Origin: Pyrenula massariospora
Taxonomy: Eukaryota > Ascomycota > Eurotiomycetes > Pyrenulales > Pyrenulaceae
Length of the DNA: 64,000 nucleotides
Direction of reading: 5' to 3'
NCBI GenBank assembly: GCA_021030905.1
Contig: JAGFMI010000004.1
Coordinates: 310,001-374,000 of the forward strand
Shown here one piece after another: positions 33,669 through 43,624 of the stretch. Each line of letters opens with the position of its first letter. Position 1 is the stretch's first letter. Under the pieces are notes generated by a model. It did no database searches, had not been told where the DNA came from, and worked only from the letters and a program-made list of their open reading frames with translations. The translations under genes and the position numbers were made by a program.

Positions 33669-34204
33669 GAATAGATTGAATGTAGAAAGGCTCAAATAGG
33701 CGTAGAATAGCTTTTATAGGGATCGTTGTTATTCCTGCATAAGAGTTGACCACGGTGAAAAGTCGCAGCTTCGTTGGCCGTTTTCAACTAGGCATAGCCC
33801 CATTGGCACTCTGGTAAAACGTTGCGCCAAGACTTGTAATTTTTGCGGTCACATAAAACTTCCTTCAGGTGCAACCCCTCTTTTCTCCTTACAAACTTAT
33901 TGCTTGCAAGGGTTATAAATATCCACCAGACAGCTCAATGTTAGGCATATCACATGTACCCACGGTCGCTCGAGTCGACCACCGTGTACAAAGTATCATT
34001 ACACCGAAACGTATCCATTAGAATGACTGTTCGGCGTATGTTCCTCCATCTGCTCCACGACCTCACCCCATACATTGAGGGGTTTGGGGCTCAGAATCCA
34101 GCGTGGCAGCAAAGTACTTCGCGTGTTCTCTAAGTATACATGTGATCATTTGATTCTCTTTTGTGCAGTCTCTATATGGTTTATTTGAAGTGACTGTTCT
34201 TAAA
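33669..34204. other. intergenic, no gene seen
   Basis: 3' flank of the chitosanase and promoter of the GH43 gene. The minus-strand frame at 34063-34530 is antisense to the GH43 first exon. Confidence 0.4.
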
Positions 34205-36140
34205 ATGTTACTGTCATATCTTTTCTTTTCCTTCTTCGCGTCATCCTGCGTCTTTGGAGCGACGTCATGGATCGCGCCAGGTGCTGTGTGGTATGATACC
34301 AGTGGTAAAAAGATTGATGCCCATGGTGGTATGGTCAGAAAGTACGGATCGACTTGGTACTGGATCGGACAGAGCGCTTCCAATAGTAAGTCCAAATCAT
34401 AAATCGATTTGTCGATGACGCCTACGAACGTGTTTGATAGATGAAACGCCATATATGTACTCGTCCACCGATCTTTTGAATTGGCAGAATCTTGGTGCTC
34501 AGGCTTCGATTCAGGGCCTTTGGAGGCCAAAGATTGCGAAACCTAACGGTAGCTACTGGGAAAGTTCTCCGTTTCTATACTGGTCGTGCATCCAGAAGAG
34601 GCTTGCATCTGAGCGTTCTGATTTGTATAAATACTAATAAAACACTGGGAATAGATCTTCGGTCAACAAGATCGCTACTCAGATTCTCTGGTTTCTACCC
34701 AGATGGTTGGAGGGTATCAACAGCACGCTAAAGTCTACCTGCCGCCAAATAGCTACTCCTACTCTGACACTGGAATGTTTTATGACGATGCGACGCGTTA
34801 GATCTGTCCCTGTTGTGCTCTTGATGTCTTGCGAGCTCTGCTCATTCTGTGCAGAGACCTGGTATCTCTTGACGAGCGCCGATCACAACATAGTCCAGAT
34901 CAATCGCATCAATGCCGACGGCTCAGTTGGAGATCAAGTTTCCAATCTCAGTTCGCACCCCTCCCATTATCTGCTCGTAGCTGTTCTCTAACTTCATTGA
35001 TAGAAGCTGGCGCGTACGAAGCCCCTGGCTTGTTCAAAGCCGGTGGTGTGTACTTTCTCATCGTTTCCGGCAAGACAGGCTGGCGAGCAAACCCCAACAA
35101 GGTCTTCACTGCGACTTCGATCAACGGACCATGGACTGGAGGCAGCGACATCGCACCGGAGGACCAAAACACCTATGGCTCGCAGAACACATTCGAGCTC
35201 ACGATCGCAGGTTCCCAAGCGACCACATACATCTACATGGGTGATGCATGGGATTCCAGTGGAGGTCCAACCTCGAACTACGTCTGGCTTCCAATGAGTG
35301 TTAATACCGGGTAACTTATCTCAACCCAAGAAACGATGCGGCAATAACAATTTGCACTAATAACCTTTAATAGTGCGAAGACAGTCACGTTGCAGTACCA
35401 CTCAATGTGGAAAGTGGACCCCAATACCGGAATCGTCTCCTACCCAACCACAAAGAAGAGATACGAAGCTCCTGAGGCTATACTTTCTGGAAGTGCAGGT
35501 ATGCTCTCAGCTGCTTTCCGAAGTGTCCTAGGTCTACTTACCCTCCCTAGGTCTCGCGGAATGCGAAGGCTGCGTGAGCAAGCGCTCCATCCGCAACGGT
35601 CAGTCCTTGATCACGTGTCACAACAGATCTTGAGACTAATACTAGTATGCTCAATAGTCGACTTTAATAGTCAAGTCACCTTCCAAAATGTCACTGGGAC
35701 CGGTGAACCACAATGGATGTCTTTCCATTACACTGTCAATAATCCTGAGGGTATGGAACAAGTCCCATGTTACTTCACGTCGTCTACTACTGTACTGCTT
35801 GTTTTGTTGTTTGGCCGCTGACCGTATTTCAGCCGGTCAAATGCAGATTTCCGTCAACGACGACATCATTTCTTCGAATATGTCGGACTTTAATGCGCGT
35901 GCCGGCCATCATAAAATTGTGCCAATCCAGCTTACTTTGAAGCCCGGCAATTTAAACAGTATTAGGCTCGGTGCTTCTGGTACTTCAGGTACGCCACTCT
36001 CCACCTAACCCACACTTTTCGAGCTCTTGTAAAGACACCCACTTTCATGTCAGAGGGACATTGATAGACTAATTAGCATGATTTCTTGCGCATTAGATTT
36101 TGAGATTTCTATTGAGGGTATCGAGCTGCACGACGATTGA
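34205..36140 (+). CDS. secreted GH43 enzyme with C-terminal carbohydrate-binding-like domain; one splice donor damaged
   Basis: A multi-exon gene with a signal peptide (MLLSYLFFSFFASSCVFGA). The catalytic part fits exo-beta-1,3-galactanase-like GH43 proteins: IDAHGGMVRKYGSTWYWIGQ, YSSTDLLNWQNLG, RPKIAKPNGSYW, SYSDTGMFYDD, WYLLTSADHN, AGAYEAPGLFKAGG and SGKTGWRANPNK. The C-terminal exons (VTFQNVTGTGEPQWMSFHYT, QMQISVNDDIISSN) resemble a CBM35-like beta domain, ending DFEISIEGIELHDD at 36140. Most introns are ordinary (for example 34386-34440, with a GTAAGT donor). The intron 34560-34654 must be removed to join SYW to IFGQ and has a perfect TACTAAT branch site and ATAG acceptor, but its donor reads GAAAGT instead of GTAAGT. 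Unless the cell uses another site, the product would be truncated, so this may be a young pseudogene. Confidence 0.78.
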
Positions 36141-36457
36141 AGGGTCAAGTCAGCATCTCCGAAAAGCATATACAGGACCTTGCGTAACACCTCTACGCGG
36201 CTTCTAGATGGTATAAGAGCTTTCCCCATTAGATAAACTTTGTAGCACTTCGATACGCCGGGCATGGTGAAGCTCTGCTGCTCGGTCACTAGAGCTAATT
36301 GTAGTCATTATCTTCTAGTTCATCGATTCAGGTTGTGAATGTTAAAATTCCGAGTCTTCTTTTGATTTCGAAGTACTAGTGCTGGACGTCTATCTTACCC
36401 ACATAGTTCCTGCGATGAAGTCCCAGATGGGAAGGCATAAGGAGGACGATGTCAAAC
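36141..36457. other. intergenic, no gene seen
   Basis: 3' flank of the GH43 gene. Short frames only. Confidence 0.35.
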
Positions 36458-36550
36458 GAGGTTGGGGGCCATACGTCGCTGCACCCCCTTGGGCCCCTCC
36501 GCCCGAGTATTAGCCGGCAGAGGGTGCCACGGCGTCTGCCCCCCAACCTC
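36458..36550. repeat. 93-bp G+C-rich inverted-repeat element (MITE-like hairpin)
   Basis: The left arm GAGGTTGGGGGCCATACGTC and the right arm, reverse-complemented, GAGGTTGGGGGGCAGACGCC, pair over about 30 bp with 5 mismatches, leaving a loop of about 35 bases. This stretch is much richer in G+C than its flanks. I see no clear target duplication. It could be a miniature inverted-repeat element or a structured RNA; there is no second copy in the window. Confidence 0.5.
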
Positions 36551-36665
36551 CCTCCCTCAATTGAAAAAATCTAAATGACTTCAAAATCTCGCTCGTGTCA
36601 TACTTGACCAATAAATGCAGCTTCATCCAAGCAACAAGCATGTAAAGCCTGGGAAGTTGGTCACT

Positions 36666-38175
36666 ATGCATTTGTTTGACCTCCCTGCGGAGTTGATAAC
36701 TGCAATTTTCGAGCAGACCGTGTGCACGCTCGGTCTTCAGCGATCATTGAGGGCGCGGTTGATTTGCAGTAAGTTCCGAAGCAGTGACATACATATCGCA
36801 CATAAATCGCCATTATGTGGCGGACCAAATGAGATTACGATACTGACTGCGAAGTGTAGAACGCCTAGACGTGGAACTGGTCAATGCGATTACTGCTACC
36901 AGTCTTTTGGCTACCGCGCCATCAGGCCGGAATCTGAATCGATGCCCACAGAATTTAGTCGTTCAGTTCTTGAAGCAAAGAGTCATTAGGCAATCACCGG
37001 ATACGAATCCTCTACTCACAGTGATAAAGCGATACGTAGACTTCCTTGTGAAACAGGGTAAGCTTGGCAGTGATGTGGATTGTCTCGAAGAAGTATGCAA
37101 ATGTGCAGTTGGACAGCACGGCAATCGGGCAATTATCAACGATGCACGAAAAATTTCACGTTGGCGCTCGTGGCACTCGGACGCAGAAGCTAACGGTTAT
37201 CGTACGATAGCTGCATGGGTCGGAGACTACTCCTACCTCCAGCAAACAGCAGACAAAAGTTCATACCAGAACAAAGATTCCTTTATCGGACGCCCTGCCA
37301 TGGCGGCAGCACACCAGAACCATACCAACATCGTCGACTATTTCACTGAAAACTGGCCCATGGACTCGACAATATCTGAGGCGCTCATCACTGGTGCCTG
37401 CTTGAGAGGCAAAGTCAAGTTTGCACACACAATTCTAGCCCTACATCAGCAGGGGCGAATGGATCATCACTATATCTACGCTACCGCAGTTCAAGCCGCG
37501 GAACATGGTCACATCGAAGTCTTACAACTCCTCATGAAAGTATTTGACGACAACAAGCACAACGATGACGAAGAACACGATCGGATCTTCCATTTTGCCT
37601 GTCTTGGCGGCCACCTCCATATCATCAAATACCTCCTGGCCTACATCTGCCCTCGAGACGTCTTCCATTTTGGCACCGACGCCTACCTCCACGTGGCTTG
37701 CCGTCGCGGCCACACCGACGCCGTCGGCTTCCTTCTGGCCCTTGTCGGACCAGACTTCACGATTTTCAATCCTGATCAGCGGTACTCTATGGATCCGCTC
37801 ACTCAGACCGCGTGCTATGGACACGTTCCCGTCATCAAGCTACTTCTCCAGCACGGCGCATCGGTGGATGGCACGATCGGCGAGAACGAATATATTACGC
37901 CGTTGTGCCAGGCAGTAAAGCATGGGCAATACGCGGCAGCGGAAGTTTTGCTTGATAGCGGAGCGAGTGTAGCGGGACGATTAGGGGCGTATATTATGTC
38001 GATGGCTATAGAGAATGGAGAGGAGGGGATGGTGAGACTGTTGGCGAGGAGGGGCTGTAATGTTGATGTGGGATTTTGTGAGGATAAACCTCCGGTTTTG
38101 GCTGCGGCGGAAAACCAGCAGTGGGGTATTCAGAGAGTGTTGGAGGAGGAGCTGGGAGCTAAGAAGGTGTTCTGA
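36666..38175 (+). CDS. F-box-like and ankyrin-repeat protein
   Basis: Exons 36666-36768 and 36860-38175 join over a 91-nt intron (TGCA|GTAAGT ... GTGTAG|AA) in phase, giving 472 residues. The N-terminus MHLFDLPAELITAIFEQTV has the LPxEl start of an F-box. After a linker, at least six ankyrin-type units follow; clear ones include PAMAAAHQNHTNIVDYFTE, AVQAAEHGHIEVLQLLMK, HFACLGGHLHIIKYLLA, HVACRRGHTDAVGFLLA, QTACYGHVPVIKLLLQHGA and LCQAVKHGQYAAAEVLLDSGA. F-box proteins bring substrates to SCF ubiquitin ligases, and ankyrin arrays bind the target; that pairing is common in expanded fungal families. An earlier in-frame ATG at 36615 is also possible. Confidence 0.82.
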
Positions 38176-39129
38176 GAATCAGCTGTCTCAGCGGCGGTTC
38201 AACGATGGTGAGCTGGGTCTGTCTGCATTTGCCACAATACGTGGACTACCGAGTTCATCTTCAACGTTATTCCCCAACTACGTTGATGCGCGAACAATGC
38301 TTTATCGAAATCAAAGTCCCCATAACAAACCTAAAACTCCCGCAATCCCACATGTCACCCCTCCTTTCCCATCCTTCCCACGCATCTACCTACACCCCAA
38401 TAGCCAAAACACCATCTCGACGTATCATACCCCTTCCCCTCCACCAGCCCCAGTCCTACACGAGGCCACAAGGACGTGTCCGTATTCTTGACGCCGTCCT
38501 GGTAGGGTATTTTGATGTTTTTGATGTTTTCGTGGATGAGAGGATGGCCTATTAGGTATGAGAGAGGGATTGGATGGGGGTTTGGTGGAGGTGTGTGGTG
38601 TTGTGGATGGGGCGATGGAGGAATTTGAGCTGAGGTTTGTGGTTTGGGGGAAAGGGGTTGGGGAGGAAGAGGAGGGGAAGGAAGTAGCACGAAGAAGAGG
38701 GAGAAGAAAAGCTAATGAGATGCAGGAAGAGAAAGATAGAGAGAGAGAGCAGGAGAATGGAAGGGCATGGCTGGTGGAATCTGGGAGAGGTGAGGTAGGT
38801 TAGTGGGGAGTTCAAGGTAGATAAAGAATAGGATTATTATCTCAAAGTTCCATTGATTGTATTGAAATGTGCCAACTTATCAATTTCCGCCTTCTCTTTG
38901 ATCAGCTATGCCTATCTAGAAACTAGCGTAGACGGCTTGTTTGTCTTAGACTCATTCTCTAGTCATCTAAGTCGCCTCTATAACTAACATCCAGTCTTTC
39001 TCTCGACAGCGAACAGTAAGAAAGAAACCAAGCTGCAAGTCACAATCATCTAGAACAAAGGCAGGCGCCTTTTGCATTCGCATGATTCAACTCAATGCTT
39101 GCTCAAGATTCAATAAAAGGTACCAAGAT
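38176..39129. other. intergenic with strand-biased purine/pyrimidine tracts
   Basis: Between about 38320 and 38800 the plus strand goes from C/A-rich to G/A-rich, so long low-complexity frames open on both strands (Pro/Ser-rich one way, Glu/Gly-rich the other). None shows a domain, and I do not call a gene. Confidence 0.4.
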
Positions 39130-41352
39130 TCAGTGCAAGTATATATCAGATGTATTGTGGCAATGGGCTGTCCAAATCTTTCCGTTCATCATACGGGGAA
39201 TGAAAGCTGGGCCCACGATCGTGAAATGACGAACTGTACTTCTCTCTCGACGAAGAATCATCGGCACGGAAAAGCCAGAGATCAAAGCCACAACGTCATG
39301 TTTTCGAGCTCCCATTGCTGCGACGCCCCAGCCCACCGTGGAACGAACCAGGACCATGTCTCTCTCAGAAATGAAGTTTGTTATCCAAGTGTGGAAGCCA
39401 ATCCCACCGTGATGACCCTCGAGAGCGCGCTGTGTCTTTAGCACGTGTTGTTCTCCATTACCTGCCGACATGATAGATTGCCAGGTGTTTGGTCTTGGCT
39501 CGGGCTGCTCTGTGCAAAACACCGCGAACCTGGTAAGTGCGTCTGTCGTAGTCAATACATCAGATCTCGAAAAGCCAGACATGACACTTTGGAATGCCAT
39601 AATGCTGTCACGCAGATTCTCTTTGCTCGAATCTATTGGTTGCAGCGGCTCGGATGAGAATTCAAGTGTGTCAAAAACAATACCCTTAAGTACCAACACT
39701 GACTCTGAAACCTGGGCTCGTTCATCGAGTTCGAAGCTCCAATTTGGAAACGAACCTCCTGTCGCACCTTGGTCGCTCTCGAAGCTAGCGTCCATATAGT
39801 AATCAATCCGGAGATGAGGCTCTCTCCAACGCCTATAGAGGGACTTCAACCAGTATGGTTGGGGATTTTGCCAGTCCACAACCCACGAAGGGCAGCCATC
39901 AAGTTTGTGGTCACGTCTCGCGCGACATGTAAAGAGGAGGATAGTCAGTAACCCCGTCTCTTTCAGAAGCGTCACGAACAAGGCATGGTATAAGGCTCCC
40001 AGGTTACCGTGGTCATCCTGGCCTAGATTTGCTGGAATACTCCATCTTACTAGCCCCAAAATGCCCTTGAATTTGTCTTCGGGCCTCTGACAAGCTCGTG
40101 TTTGCAACTCCATCATCAAGAGCTCCCCCTGGCTATCTAAGGTCGTAGAACGGGATCTGAGATCTGGTTTGAAACTCTGGAGCGGCATGTCGAGAAGAAT
40201 GGTGAGGAAAATGATGCCAAATATCCAAGGTATGATAGCGGGCGGCCCAAAGGGAGCAGATCCAGGCTTGGAGATAACTCCGGTGAATCCTAGGGTAAAT
40301 ACTAGGATAGCTCCCCCGTCCATTACGAATATGACGACTACAATCAATTTAGAAAGAGTCAAAGCTCGTACGAGATAGTCTCTGTGCTGGTTTAGTTGTG
40401 ATGGTAGCGTCTCATTCCGCTCTAGAGAATGCGGTGTTCGCGTGTCGTCGGAATCACATGAGCTTTTTCGTTGATGGTGCTCCTGCCAGAGGAGTACAAG
40501 TCGCATCCAATCATTGGATCCAGATGGAAATGTGAGACTGAAACGTTTTTGGTGACAAAGCTTCATGAACTCGATGGCGCACATCATCGAGATCCACGGA
40601 ATATGTTTCTCTCCACAAACAACGGTTGATTTCCGGGGGATGATGCCCTCCTGCATCGTCCATAGACGATAGATCCACCCAGTGGCCGAAAATATATCAT
40701 GGAGCCCATCGAAGTGCGGGTGCTTTAACCTTAAGAAAGGCAGATTCCGTATAAACAGGTAGATCCCTAATCTCAATGCCATCAGGTTCCCAGTTGGTAC
40801 ATGTTTGTTAATCCAACGCCTAATGAACCGACGGAACGGAAGTCCGCCCTTTGCCAGATAATCCATTGCCTCATCCGTCCTCGTCTTCTGGTTTCCCTTG
40901 CCAAGCCAGATGTAGGACTCTGTTGCCTCAGAATATATGCGGCGCATCAGCGGAATCTGATTGTCTTTCTCTTTGCCTGCAGCAGGGTCGTCTTGGCCTT
41001 GATTAATGCAAATTGCGTCGACCCAAATAGAGATGGGCCCAAAAAGCTTGCGGAGATGCCATAATGCAGACCAGCAGTTCTTAGTCACGGGGACTACATA
41101 ACCGTTGTTGCAGAATACTTTTTCCTGAGGACTTTGCGAATCGTCGCCCCATACATATGATAATGTTGCGTACTTTGGTTTATCTTCCAAGCGCATGACC
41201 TCAAGCTTTCCAATAATCGTGTCATTGTTTTCGTCAGAAGGAGGCTCAAGAGTCAAGACGCGTATGGCTGGAGTAGTGATCTGCGGTCCACAAATGGGCA
41301 AAGCCACATTGTATAGGTCGGAAAGACTAGAGAATTGAGAACTAGAGGTCAT
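39130..41352 (-). CDS. HET-domain (heterokaryon incompatibility) protein
   Basis: A single exon of 740 residues, starting at the first ATG (41352); the longer frame begins at GTG. The HET domain shows its three blocks: KYATLSYVWGDD at about 60-71, ISIWVDAICINQGQDDPAAG at about 108-127, with a following SYIWLGKG, and YRLWTMQEGI further on. A middle hydrophobic part (LIVVVIFVMDGGAILVFTLG and IIPWIFGIIFLTILLDM) suggests two membrane spans, which is less usual for the family. The C-terminal third is the variable region, ending near a typical ISGFSVPMILRRE block. HET proteins trigger cell death when incompatible hyphae fuse. It looks intact, unlike the HET relics at 52 and 57-58 kb. Confidence 0.9.
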   Translation of the reverse strand: MTSSSQFSSLSDLYNVALPICGPQITTPAIRVLTLEPPSDENNDTIIGKLEVMRLEDKPKYATLSYVWGDDSQSPQEKVFCNNGYVVPVTKNCWSALWHLRKLFGPISIWVDAICINQGQDDPAAGKEKDNQIPLMRRIYSEATESYIWLGKGNQKTRTDEAMDYLAKGGLPFRRFIRRWINKHVPTGNLMALRLGIYLFIRNLPFLRLKHPHFDGLHDIFSATGWIYRLWTMQEGIIPRKSTVVCGEKHIPWISMMCAIEFMKLCHQKRFSLTFPSGSNDWMRLVLLWQEHHQRKSSCDSDDTRTPHSLERNETLPSQLNQHRDYLVRALTLSKLIVVVIFVMDGGAILVFTLGFTGVISKPGSAPFGPPAIIPWIFGIIFLTILLDMPLQSFKPDLRSRSTTLDSQGELLMMELQTRACQRPEDKFKGILGLVRWSIPANLGQDDHGNLGALYHALFVTLLKETGLLTILLFTCRARRDHKLDGCPSWVVDWQNPQPYWLKSLYRRWREPHLRIDYYMDASFESDQGATGGSFPNWSFELDERAQVSESVLVLKGIVFDTLEFSSEPLQPIDSSKENLRDSIMAFQSVMSGFSRSDVLTTTDALTRFAVFCTEQPEPRPNTWQSIMSAGNGEQHVLKTQRALEGHHGGIGFHTWITNFISERDMVLVRSTVGWGVAAMGARKHDVVALISGFSVPMILRRERSTVRHFTIVGPAFIPRMMNGKIWTAHCHNTSDIYLH

Positions 41353-43051
41353 TGCCAGCGGCACTCAGGAACTTAAAGTGGGCAGATAGAAGTGGAGGTA
41401 GAAATGTTACGAGCCTTGCGTCGTTTGACGACTATCGATTCAGAAACAAAGCCGTGAGGACAATTATGTGAGATGTGATTTATTTCGTCAAAAAATTGAC
41501 TTGACGCAGTGAATTAGCACATAGAGAAAGTAGAGATCAGTGACTCTCACGAGGAGCTGTATAATTATATAATAGAGTTAAGGATGCTCTCTCTTGTAAG
41601 AGGGCTGATCGTGACGCATGACTGATGAAGAGCCTACTAAAATACGGCTGAGCAGCCCATCGGAGTCTGTGGCTTTTGGGTAGGCAGGCGGTAGCCAAAA
41701 CGAGCGCAATGCCAAAGACTTGCCCCTCGCAAGGCTCGCACAAAACTTGCATTCATCAAAACCCCGCTATTAACGTGCTTCTTACTTATCACTAAGACAA
41801 AGAGCTACCAGTCAATCGCAAACTTAGAATCCATAGTTTAGAACAGCCATAGGCCATCATAAGACTATCAAAGCTAAGACTATTTCGAGGGTGTCACTTT
41901 TATTGGTGACGGCGTGGCGGGATCTAGAGGTGAGCGTAGGTGCGGCTAGCCTCATGTAGTATGAAGATAGGCCAGCATCACCCTAAGGGCCAATGCAGGT
42001 GAGCATATCGCGCAAAAGCTTCACCTTGGCGCATACGAGCGTACCCCAAAGAACGCCTGGAAATCCAAAGCGTCAAAATCAAACTCGTAAGCAAAAAGCT
42101 AATTTAGCTAAGCGAATCTGAAAGTAAACCGTAGACAGGATAAAGCGAAGACAAACGTCTCCCAAAATACCTCCGCAGTTTAGTACGTATGTACAGCACT
42201 TCCCTCACCACCTATTCTTTTATTCACCCCTATTCTCCTCCATTCTATTCTTTCTCCATCTCGCTTCCCTCCTCCTCCTCCATCCTCTCACCTAGCCCTC
42301 AAAGTCCCTACCCTACAATCCTTTCCTCCCTCTCCCCTCTCTTCCTCTAAACCCCACCCAAAACCGTACCGCACCCTCCACCCTAAATACAACTGCGCTC
42401 TGCCATCCCCCACCCTACGCGCCTACGCCATCCGCTGCAACACGGACCTACATAGCGCCGATCTTCTCCAGTCCTAGGGCTCGTCCTTATAAGACTGCTT
42501 ACAAGACTACCTGCTGGCCTGCAGCATCATCGGGGATGCGGGGACAGATGCATTGCGGAATACGGGGACGTGTTATCTGAAGCGGGGGTTGGGGTGGTGT
42601 ATGGAAGGGAAAGGCGTGTGTTCGGAGGGCGATTTGGTTGACGGGGGATAAGATATATGGGATAGAAGGGATGGGATGTTGTGGTGGGGTTTGAGTCTGA
42701 AAACCGGTTGCTGGAATTTTAGCGGGGTGCTGGAGAATGCTAAACTATGGTTTAGTGTCCGGGGGATAGGTCGGGGTGTGAATAGGGGAAGTGCCTTTTG
42801 GAGATGGGGAGTTTGTGGGTTAGGGTTTGGGACTGTCGACGATGATCCAAAACCACTAAGGCTATGAGAGGCTTTCTACATCTCCATCACGGAGCAAAAA
42901 GCGGACTCGCAAGCCGTAATCTTAGAATGAGCATCCGATCTCTATCCATCTACGCTCCGACCTACAAGTCCCGATCTCCTTTCTCAACACCTTCACCCTT
43001 CCCCCTTTTCTCCGGCTCCCCCCCGCCCCCCCTCCTCCTCCCCCTCCTCAT
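41353..43051. other. intergenic with one gene relic
   Basis: Only the PAN-like relic near 42380-42660 looks protein-derived. The flanks hold C/T-rich runs (about 42200-42350) and G-rich runs (about 42560-42850) without a usable frame. Confidence 0.4.
42382..42660 (+). pseudogene. relic of a PAN/Apple-like Cys domain
   Basis: One frame reads YAIRCNTDLHSADLLQS, a TAG, GSSL, a TAA, DCLQDYLLACSIIGDAGTDA, and then GTCYLKRGLG. The order (Cys with a preceding aromatic, D-C-x-x-C-type spacing, then TCYLK) matches fungal PAN/Apple-like secreted domains. Two in-frame stops and no start or signal sequence nearby make it a relic. The match is by motif spacing only, so the family call is tentative. Confidence 0.35.
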
Positions 43052-43555
43052 TTACTTCTGCCGACTCCCATAGTCATGATTCTCCCAAACCTTCCACCCC
43101 CCCCCAACCTCCTTCCACTTCGACAAGCTCACCCCCTTCCACCTCACCGCTTCGCCCGCCTTGAGCCCGTGCGACTCGTCGTCCGCCACCATCTCCGCGG
43201 CCAGCTCCCACTCCCAGGCGGTGAAGTCCTGCGTGCCGTGCACGGCGACGGTGCTGAAGTGCATGTGCTTGGTGGCGCTGAAGATGAAGGTCTGGAAGGC
43301 GAGGAGGGAGGCGTGGTCCATGTCTTTGACGCCCCAGCCTGTGATTGGGGGGGTTAGGTGGAGGGGTAGTTGATGGGGAGGAGGGGAGGAGGATAGGGAC
43401 AGGGGGGAGAGGAAGGGGGGGGGGAAATGACAGAGCTTACTGTAGTCGGAGTATTTGACGTCGTCTGCGTACCATTTGCTCGTGGCATCGACTTTTTTGG
43501 AGTTAACGGCGTCGACGAGGGCCTGTTGGCGGGTTTCGATGTGGGTCTGGGCCAT
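43052..43555 (-). CDS. SnoaL-like/NTF2-fold small protein
   Basis: Exons 43441-43555 and 43052-43338 join over a 102-nt intron very rich in C on the coding strand (TACA|GTAAGC ... CACAG|GC), giving 133 residues from ATG 43555. An in-frame ATG at 43624 would add 23 basic and hydroxylated residues that could act as a mitochondrial presequence. The sequence ETRQQALVDAVNSKKVDATS, WYADDVKYSDYSWGVKDM, HMHFSTVAVHGTQDFTAWEW and GEAVRWKGVSLSKW ... GGWKVWENHDY has the alpha+beta order of SnoaL-like proteins, with Trp and His positions lining a pocket. Members include polyketide cyclases and many of unknown role; the substrate is unknown. Confidence 0.75.
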   Translation of the reverse strand: MAQTHIETRQQALVDAVNSKKVDATSKWYADDVKYSDYSKLCHFPPPFLSPLSLSSSPPPHQLPLHLTPPITGWGVKDMDHASLLAFQTFIFSATKHMHFSTVAVHGTQDFTAWEWELAAEMVADDESHGLKAGEAVRWKGVSLSKWKEVGGGWKVWENHDYGSRQK

Positions 43556-43624
43556 AGTTCCTGTGGTAGAGATTGAAATTTTGAATTTATGTGAGATTGG
43601 GAGCTTAGAGATCAAACGAAGCAT

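Noticed and set aside
38355-38815. Long frames on both strands, Pro/Ser-rich one way and Glu/Gly-rich the other
   Set aside because: They are caused by a purine/pyrimidine tract. There is no domain, signal or intron structure.
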